8,945 bases of DNA from Sulfurimonadaceae bacterium (GTDB lineage: Bacteria; Campylobacterota; Campylobacteria; Campylobacterales; Sulfurimonadaceae), in contig JAPHSI010000225.1 in NCBI GenBank assembly GCA_026193155.1, positions 1-8,945 of the forward strand, in the 5' to 3' direction. Positions within the stretch are counted from its first letter, which is position 1. Every line of letters starts with the position of its first letter. Of this stretch, positions 3,949 through 8,945 are shown piece by piece. A program made the position numbers and the translations under genes. The notes below the pieces were generated by a model. It did not search any database. It was not told where the DNA came from and saw only the letters and a program-made list of their open reading frames with translations.

Positions 3949-6165
3949 TTACCTTTTATCCTTGCTATATTCTTTTTTTAATTTTTTAATAACAGAAATC
4001 AATTCATCTTTTAAAGTTATAATTTTTTCAATATAAATTTCAGAATTATCATATCCATTCTTTTCTAATAAATCCATTATAATATTTACTTCTTTATGTA
4101 TCGTTTTATGGATAACGACTAACTCATTAAAACTATCTAATTTTGAAAAGTATTTTTTACCATTATTTTTTAGCCACTTTCCTAATCTACAAGTCTCATG
4201 TGATAAATGAGGTGCTTCTTCCAGGTTTCTTCTTCTAATGCTATCAACGACTAATTCCATCCAATATTTATGATTACTCTCGGCAAGCAGTAATTCAAAG
4301 TCCCCTCTTCTTGGCAAGTTTTTTGATACAATTCTTAATCTTGGGTCTGGCGTATAACTTTTTATATATTTAACAAAATTATCGTAATCCATAGGTTTTG
4401 CTATAGTATATCCTTGAACAGAATCACATCCAAAATCAAGTAACATCAACAACTCTTCTATACTCTCCGCACCCTCTGCTACAACTTCAATTTGAAAAAC
4501 TTTTGAGAGTGAAATAATGGCATTTACGATAGCCATATCATGAGAATTTTGTAACATATCCGACACAAAACTTCTGTCAATTTTGATTGTATTTATGTTT
4601 AATTCTTTAAGGTGTGTAAGTGATGAATATCCAGTTCCAAAATCATCTAACGCAAAACTAATTCCTAGTTTATTTAACTCTTGTATTGTTTGATTCGTAT
4701 GAGTTATGCTCTCAAGCGCAGAATTTTCCGTAATCTCAATTTCCATATTATGAAAATATGAATAATCTATATCCATATCTGCAGCAATCTCTTTTATCTT
4801 TTGCGCAAAAGTATTTTGTTGAAATTGTTTTGGGGAGATGTTTACGGCTAAAGAGATATCAATATCATTTTTTTTAAACTTTTGCATAGACAACAAAGAT
4901 TCTCTTACTACCCATTCATCAAACTTATATATCAATTCATCATTTTCAATTAGCGGTAAGAATTCATTTGGGGCAAGTACCCCTAAAACAGGGTGATTCC
5001 ATCTTGATAGAACTTCTAAACTTTCTATTTGTAAGTTATATGCACTAAGTTTAGGTTGAAAATATAATTCAAACTCTCCGTTTTCTATCGCTTTTTCTAT
5101 CTTTTTAAGAGCCTTGAAATTTGCTTTTACTTTTACATGTTCCTTTGTATCAAAAAAATAGAACTGATTTTTTCCATTTTCTTTAGCTTTATACATAGCT
5201 TGATCTGCATGTCTAATAAGAGTATCATCATCTGAGTCGTCTTCAGGGTATATTGATACACCGATACTTGCTGATATAGAATTGATTAACTTATGTTTAT
5301 AACTATATTGGCTTGCGACTGAGTTAAGAATTCTTTGTAACACTTTTGCTGCATGTTCTGAAGTATCAATATCTGTCAATACAATTACAAATTCATCTCC
5401 CCCTAATCTTGCAAGGGTATCTTCAGGTCTTATAATGTTCTCTATTCTTCTTGAAACTGCAACAAGTACATAATCACCTGCATCGTGACCTAAAGAATCA
5501 TTAACATCTTTAAATCCATCAAGATCCATCAAACATATTGCTACTATTTTTTTATCTTTTTTTTGGTTTGCTATGGCACGTCTTATTCTGTCTGTAATAA
5601 GCAGTCTGTTTGGAAGTTTTGTCAATGGATCGTAATAAGCTATACTCTTTAAATCATCTGTTCTTTGTTCAACTGAATACCTTTGCATTTCAGAACTTAT
5701 AAAACCGGAATACAGCTTTAATATACTCTCTGTAAGTTTAGAGTTATCTATTGGTTTTGAACTTATCGCTGCAAATATACCTATTGGCTCTTGATCTTTA
5801 TTTGATATAACTATACCTGCATAAGCCTCTATATTCATTTTTTTTAGAAAAATATCTTTTGGAAACTCTTTTTGGATGCCATTTGGATATACTATAAAGT
5901 CATAAGCGATTGCATTCTCACAGGGCGTACCTTTTATAGTATAGTTAAAAGTTGTCATAGGTTTATCTTTTGCCCAACCTGAAACTACATTCATACCCGA
6001 AGCACTCTCATCCATCTTGGCAACGAAAGAGTACTCAAAACCAAAGTTTTCAATTACATATCTACAAATAGATTCATAATAATCTTCACCCTTTAGAGTT
6101 GAAAAAGATGTACTTAACTTTGTAAGAGCATTTAGTAAAACCTTATCATTACATTGACCAACCAA
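3949..6165 (-). CDS. GAF-GGDEF-EAL-CZB cyclic-di-GMP synthase/phosphodiesterase
   Basis: A 738-residue cytoplasmic signalling enzyme without membrane segments. An N-terminal GAF sensor domain (about 10-165) carries YTIKGTPCE (75-83). The GGDEF domain (about 172-340) has LARLGGDEF (GGDEF 255-259) and the inhibitory I-site RPED (246-249), so it looks like an active, product-inhibited cyclase. The EAL domain (about 352-605) has EVL at 384-386 (EAL motif), N442, E477 and E480 (EITE), DDFGTG (507-512), K528, E564 and QGY (584-586), so it also looks catalytically complete. The C-terminal CZB domain (about 622-735) has H632, C659 (in CRLGKW), H686 and H690. Spacings of 27, 27 and 4 are close to the zinc site of E. 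coli DgcZ. CZB domains bind zinc and can sense oxidants through the cysteine. Net activity probably depends on GAF and CZB signals. The first gene of the operon with bacteriohemerythrin; it starts at TTG. Confidence 0.93.
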   Translation of the reverse strand: MVGQCNDKVLLNALTKLSTSFSTLKGEDYYESICRYVIENFGFEYSFVAKMDESASGMNVVSGWAKDKPMTTFNYTIKGTPCENAIAYDFIVYPNGIQKEFPKDIFLKKMNIEAYAGIVISNKDQEPIGIFAAISSKPIDNSKLTESILKLYSGFISSEMQRYSVEQRTDDLKSIAYYDPLTKLPNRLLITDRIRRAIANQKKDKKIVAICLMDLDGFKDVNDSLGHDAGDYVLVAVSRRIENIIRPEDTLARLGGDEFVIVLTDIDTSEHAAKVLQRILNSVASQYSYKHKLINSISASIGVSIYPEDDSDDDTLIRHADQAMYKAKENGKNQFYFFDTKEHVKVKANFKALKKIEKAIENGEFELYFQPKLSAYNLQIESLEVLSRWNHPVLGVLAPNEFLPLIENDELIYKFDEWVVRESLLSMQKFKKNDIDISLAVNISPKQFQQNTFAQKIKEIAADMDIDYSYFHNMEIEITENSALESITHTNQTIQELNKLGISFALDDFGTGYSSLTHLKELNINTIKIDRSFVSDMLQNSHDMAIVNAIISLSKVFQIEVVAEGAESIEELLMLLDFGCDSVQGYTIAKPMDYDNFVKYIKSYTPDPRLRIVSKNLPRRGDFELLLAESNHKYWMELVVDSIRRRNLEEAPHLSHETCRLGKWLKNNGKKYFSKLDSFNELVVIHKTIHKEVNIIMDLLEKNGYDNSEIYIEKIITLKDELISVIKKLKKEYSKDKR

Positions 6166-6175
6166 ATATCATCCT
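6163..6175 (-). promoter_or_regulatory. Ribosome binding site and TTG start of the c-di-GMP enzyme
   Basis: On the minus strand AGGA (6175-6172) is followed 6 nt later by TTG (6165-6163). An in-frame TGA at 6171-6169 rules out any earlier start, and the next in-frame ATG is residue 51, inside the GAF domain. TTG is therefore the best start. It may keep expression of this enzyme low. Confidence 0.7.
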
Positions 6176-6268
6176 ATTTGTTTTTCTTAAGTACATTGTA
6201 TCTTACAAAACTTTAAAATATATTTTTACATATAATGTATTATAGAATAACTTAGATATAATTTCAAA
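6166..6268. promoter_or_regulatory. Divergent promoter region, c-di-GMP operon / AEC permease
   Basis: A 103-bp AT-rich region. For the permease, TATAAT occurs at 6231-6236 and again at 6257-6262; the second gives TATAATTTCAAAATG, a near-leaderless arrangement. For the minus operon, TACAAT at 6200-6195 is a possible -10 some 30 bp before the TTG. Two perfect 13-bp dyads are present: TTGTA-TCT-TACAA (6196-6208) over that minus -10, and TACAT-ATA-ATGTA (6227-6239) over the first plus TATAAT. Their centres are 31 bp apart. They could be operators, but AT-rich DNA makes such dyads by chance. Confidence 0.4.
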
Positions 6269-7177
6269 ATGAGTACGATTATCTATTCTATCCTTGGCAT
6301 CTACATATTTATCATCATGGGTTATCTCTCCAAAATGAGTTTCAAAGAGAAGATAGATGACAAAACAATTACAATTTTAAACGTATATTTTTTACAAGTA
6401 TTTTTAACTTTTTGGGGTCTTTTAGTCCGCCCTGTAGATATCACCCTTTTATATGCACCCTCTATATATTTTGCAATTGTAATAGTAGTTATAATTATCT
6501 CGGCTACTGTTGCAAAATTTTTGTTTGAAAATAAAAAAGAATACTCGATTGCTACCGTAGCTGCCATAATCGGAAATACCGGAAATCTTGGAATCCCATT
6601 AAATATTGCCATCTTTGGAGAGGAATCTATTCCATATACGACTGTAGTAAACTTGGTAAATGTTTTTGTTGTATATACAATAGGAGTTTACTATTATTCA
6701 CGAGGAAGTTATGATGTTAAGACCTCTCTTTTAAATATAGTAAAACTTCCTATTTTATGGGCGGCAATCTTAGCAATAATTTTAAGTGTAAACAACTATA
6801 AGCCTAGTGAAGTGGTTATGAACACACTTATGATGGGTGCTTATGCATCTATGACTATGCAACTGTTTTTATTTGGCATCTATCTATACGGTACAAAAAT
6901 AAAAGAGATAAGCAAAAGACTTGTTATTTGGGTACTTTCTTTTAAGTTTATAATCCTGCCTGTTGTTACATTTATAGTGCTTAGTTTTATAGAGTTGGAC
7001 TCTATGATAAAAGGGATAATTTTTATAGAACTGCTTATGCCTCTAGCTGTTGCAAATGTAAATTTGGCTTCTTTATATGAGTGTAGACCTCGCGTTGTTA
7101 CGGCACTTGTATTTATATCTTCATTTGTTTTTTTAGGGATTATTTTTATTGGTGTTGAAGTTTTAAAATGGTTATAA
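6269..7177 (+). CDS. AEC-family membrane transporter (auxin efflux carrier type)
   Basis: A 302-residue integral membrane protein with about ten hydrophobic segments (roughly 4-21, 36-54, 62-86, 93-116, 123-143, 157-174, 188-207, 218-241, 247-268 and 276-298). Two family signatures are visible: GNTGNLGIPL (102-111) with IFGEE (115-119) at the crossover of the first half, and MPLAVANVNLASLYECRP (257-274) in the second half. AEC permeases move small organic anions such as malate, malonate or other carboxylates out of or into the cell; the substrate cannot be read here. There is no good Shine-Dalgarno, but TATAAT ends 6 nt before the ATG, which suggests a leaderless or near-leaderless transcript. 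The last 10 bp overlap the start of the lipoprotein gene, so the two are one transcription unit. It diverges from the c-di-GMP operon across 103 bp. Confidence 0.88.
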   Translation: MSTIIYSILGIYIFIIMGYLSKMSFKEKIDDKTITILNVYFLQVFLTFWGLLVRPVDITLLYAPSIYFAIVIVVIIISATVAKFLFENKKEYSIATVAAIIGNTGNLGIPLNIAIFGEESIPYTTVVNLVNVFVVYTIGVYYYSRGSYDVKTSLLNIVKLPILWAAILAIILSVNNYKPSEVVMNTLMMGAYASMTMQLFLFGIYLYGTKIKEISKRLVIWVLSFKFIILPVVTFIVLSFIELDSMIKGIIFIELLMPLAVANVNLASLYECRPRVVTALVFISSFVFLGIIFIGVEVLKWL

Positions 7178-7581
7178 AAACTTTTTCAGCAAGTATTTTA
7201 TTACTTATCTTTATCGGATGCAGTGATGATTCAATCAGCACTGTTCACAATAAAAAGATTTTAGATAAAGAAATTGAGTGCATGAGACTTTTGGTTTTTC
7301 CACCAAATGAAAAAATTGAATCTACTCTAAAATCACTATATAACTTTAAAAATGATTGTGATTTAGACTTTATAGTTTCTTATAAAAACTCAATAACCTG
7401 CAACTCAAATCAAAACATAGATAAAAAAGCTTATGGAATGCCAAAGGGATATGTAAGATACGAGATAAAGTCAGAAAATAAACTATTTTACAGCTACTAT
7501 ATAGATTTAGATGAGGATATAACAAAACGAGATATAAAATCAGGTTTTGAGAGAGTAAAAAAAGCTTTAACTTTTAAATAA
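7168..7581 (+). CDS. Small putative lipoprotein, unknown function
   Basis: A 137-residue protein of no family that I recognise. It has a basic start (MVIK), a hydrophobic stretch (9-17) and a lipobox-like end FIGC with C18, so lipid attachment after cleavage before C18 is likely. F at position -3 is a slightly unusual lipobox residue. Serine follows the cysteine, which in the E. coli Lol rule points to the outer membrane. The mature part (19-137) is charged and lysine-rich, and holds C38, C64 and C78, which could form one disulfide with one free thiol. It ends with an amphipathic stretch DIKSGFERVKKALTF (122-136). GAAG (7157-7160), 7 nt before the ATG, is a modest ribosome site inside the permease gene, with which it overlaps by 10 bp. 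Its 3' end overlaps the convergent chemoreceptor gene by 8 bp. The link with the permease is positional only. Confidence 0.75.
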   Translation: MVIKTFSASILLLIFIGCSDDSISTVHNKKILDKEIECMRLLVFPPNEKIESTLKSLYNFKNDCDLDFIVSYKNSITCNSNQNIDKKAYGMPKGYVRYEIKSENKLFYSYYIDLDEDITKRDIKSGFERVKKALTFK

Positions 7582-8680
7582 TACTTTCTAACTTATTCAC
7601 TCCATCTTTGATAACTTTTACACTATCATAAGTATTTGTCGAGAGTCTATCTACCTCTGATACTTTAGTAATTATATCTTTAGTTTTAGAAGCATTTGTA
7701 GTATAACTCTGTACCGTTTCTTCTGCTATATTTACAGCTTGAAGTATAACTTCGCTTATCTCATCTACATTGGTAGAAGCTTCTTTTGATACTTCAGATA
7801 AAGACTCGATATTTCTTGAACTTTTATTCATCTGATCACTAGTATCACTTATTGATTGACTTACTACATTGATGGTGGCATTTATCTCTGTAAGTGATTT
7901 TTGTGTACGTTCAGCCAGTTTTCTAACCTCATCAGCTACAACTGCGAATCCACGACCATGTTCACCTGCACGTGCTGCTTCAATAGCTGCATTTAAAGCT
8001 AGTAAGTTTGTCTGTTCGGCAATATCTTCAATAACGTTTATAACTTCTTTAACTTGCTCTGTATCTGATGAAACTCTACTTAAATCATCAGCTAAAATAT
8101 TTTGTGAACCGGATGCTTCGTGCAACTCATCTACTATTTTAGATATTTCATCTCTAATTTTTATAAGTTCATTACTAACTTCTTGTATATTCTCTTTTGA
8201 CTTACTAGCTTCACTTAAACCATTTGAAAGCAAAGATTCTAATTCATTACCGACACCGACAATATGTCCAATCATATCTCTTTCATTTTCTATATTTTTT
8301 GTAACGTTATTATAATCTTCATCTATTTGATGAATCACCTTTTCTATCTCTGTTGCATTTTCATCATTTTTCTGTGCTTTTATAAATATTTCTTGAAATC
8401 TGTTTACATGTTTGGCAGCTTCACTAAGTTCTGAATTAAAATTATTTTTTAAAACAACTTCATTACCGTTTTCAAGTCTATTTAACTGTTCTATTAACGA
8501 TTTGGTCATATCAACACCATTTAATTTTTCATCTAAATCATGTATTAATATTACCAAAGCAATCACATATTGAATAATCTGACCAAAAAGGTTATCTGTA
8601 AAAAAAGTACCGTTTATTACTAACAAAACCATACCGACATAATGGACAAAACGCATTCGAAAGAAAAGAGAATTAATCAT
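7574..8680 (-). CDS. Methyl-accepting chemotaxis protein without periplasmic sensor domain
   Basis: A 368-residue chemoreceptor, much shorter than typical 540-700-residue receptors. Two hydrophobic helices (about 11-28 and 33-47) with a very short loop form a membrane hairpin, so there is no periplasmic ligand domain. Residues about 50-210 are a long polar, coiled-coil-prone region with a possible HAMP-like start (LNRLENGNEVVLKNNF, 66-81). The conserved signalling tip follows: IAEQTNLLALNAAIEAARAG (220-239) with FAVVADEVRKLAERT (245-259), the site that contacts CheA and CheW. The rest (260-368) is the returning helix with Gln/Glu/Ser/Thr-rich methylation-type segments, and no CheR-binding pentapeptide tail is visible. 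It probably senses a cytoplasmic or membrane state, such as energy or redox, or works with other receptors. AAGGA (8691-8687), 6 nt before the ATG, supports this start. The 3' end overlaps the lipoprotein gene by 8 bp. Confidence 0.93.
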   Translation of the reverse strand: MINSLFFRMRFVHYVGMVLLVINGTFFTDNLFGQIIQYVIALVILIHDLDEKLNGVDMTKSLIEQLNRLENGNEVVLKNNFNSELSEAAKHVNRFQEIFIKAQKNDENATEIEKVIHQIDEDYNNVTKNIENERDMIGHIVGVGNELESLLSNGLSEASKSKENIQEVSNELIKIRDEISKIVDELHEASGSQNILADDLSRVSSDTEQVKEVINVIEDIAEQTNLLALNAAIEAARAGEHGRGFAVVADEVRKLAERTQKSLTEINATINVVSQSISDTSDQMNKSSRNIESLSEVSKEASTNVDEISEVILQAVNIAEETVQSYTTNASKTKDIITKVSEVDRLSTNTYDSVKVIKDGVNKLESII

Positions 8681-8774
8681 TAGGCATCCTTGTTGTATAA
8701 TCCTACCTTAGAAAATATAAATACTTTATTAATTTTAATTTGAGTTATTATTTGATAATGGCTATAATTTTGCA
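8681..8774. promoter_or_regulatory. Divergent region between chemoreceptor and miaA
   Basis: A 94-bp AT-rich gap. On the plus strand TATAAT at 8763-8768 lies 6 nt before the miaA ATG (TATAATTTTGCAATG), with no Shine-Dalgarno, pointing to a leaderless or near-leaderless miaA transcript. On the minus strand TTATAC or the nearby TATATT are only weak -10 candidates for the chemoreceptor. I see no σ28-type or σ54-type promoter. Confidence 0.45.
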
Positions 8775-8945
8775 ATGAATAAAGACTTTAAACAACTATC
8801 TATCATCGGTCCGACGGCTTCTGGAAAAAGTGATTTAGGCTTAAAAATTGCTACAAAAATAAACGCGTATATATTATCCATAGATTCACTTAGCATCTAT
8901 AAAGAGATAGACATAGTATCTGCAAAACCAAGTAAAAAAGAATTA
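8775..8945 (+). CDS. miaA: tRNA dimethylallyltransferase MiaA (5' part; cut by right edge)
   Basis: The ATG at 8775 opens 57 codons that run to the window edge. The product starts with strand LSIIGPTASGKS; its P-loop GPTASGKS (12-19) binds the pyrophosphate of the isoprenoid donor. Next come DSLSIYKEIDI (38-48) and SAKPS (50-54), the MiaA-specific segment equivalent to DS-Q-YR--DIGTAKP. MiaA transfers a dimethylallyl group to N6 of A37 in tRNAs reading codons that begin with U, the first step towards ms2i6A. The aspartate D38 in this segment is the expected catalytic base. Only the first part of a protein of about 300 residues is in view. There is no Shine-Dalgarno; a TATAAT ends 6 nt before the start. 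It is divergent from the chemoreceptor and has no functional link visible here. Confidence 0.95.
   Translation, partial: MNKDFKQLSIIGPTASGKSDLGLKIATKINAYILSIDSLSIYKEIDIVSAKPSKKEL

Noticed and set aside
6322..6612. Open frame of 96 codons on the minus strand
   Set aside because: It is antisense to the AEC permease; its composition mirrors the membrane-protein codons opposite.
7869..8315. Open frame of 148 codons on the plus strand, serine- and cysteine-rich
   Set aside because: It is antisense to the conserved signalling region of the chemoreceptor; long antisense frames are common opposite such helical repeats.
1..8945. Mobile elements, CRISPR arrays, tRNA or rRNA genes
   Set aside because: I saw no transposase motif, regularly spaced repeats, tRNA-like cloverleaf or rRNA-like stretch; nearly all the sequence is explained by protein genes.

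Overview
The window looks like a chromosomal segment of a Campylobacterota bacterium, most likely Sulfurimonas or a close relative. This is inferred from gene content and style, not from a search. The DNA is AT-rich with tight gene packing, and several σ70 -10 boxes have no recognisable -35. The content is a multiheme cytochrome c, a DsrE-type sulfur-relay protein, a bacteriohemerythrin, a c-di-GMP enzyme and a chemoreceptor. The MiaA start carries a DSLSIYKEIDI-type motif, which I associate with this phylum. I see no rRNA, tRNA, CRISPR array, insertion sequence or prophage gene.

Layout. (1) 1-571 (-): 5' part of a periplasmic multiheme cytochrome c, cut by the left edge. Its promoter carries a perfect FNR-type box (TTGAT-N4-ATCAA) about 41 bp upstream of the predicted transcription start. 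(2) 663-2164 (-): a compact cluster of DsrE-family protein, thioredoxin-fold protein (CNVC site) and short-chain dehydrogenase. (3) 2236-3503 (+): divergent from that cluster, a small NifU/IscU-like scaffold with altered cluster-ligand positions. It overlaps by one base (TAATG) a helical protein with ferritin-like metal-ligand motifs. (4) 3516-6165 (-): a two-gene operon of a four-domain c-di-GMP enzyme (GAF-GGDEF-EAL-CZB, TTG start) followed 4 bp later by a complete bacteriohemerythrin. (5) 6269-7581 (+): an AEC-family permease overlapping a small cysteine-containing lipoprotein. (6) 7574-8680 (-): a short chemoreceptor without a periplasmic sensor domain, overlapping the lipoprotein tail to tail. 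(7) 8775-8945 (+): the start of miaA, cut by the right edge.

How the genes may work together. Most of the window concerns redox, oxygen, iron and sulfur. The FNR-box cytochrome suggests respiration under low oxygen. The DsrE/thioredoxin and scaffold/ferritin-like pairs, facing each other across 71 bp, could join sulfur delivery to iron or Fe-S handling. The hemerythrin and the zinc/redox-type CZB domain would feed oxygen, iron or oxidant status into c-di-GMP signalling, and the chemoreceptor would feed cytoplasmic signals into motility. These links are inference from neighbourhood. The best candidate for something undescribed is the atypical scaffold plus ferritin-like pair. The hemerythrin/GAF-GGDEF-EAL-CZB operon is second.
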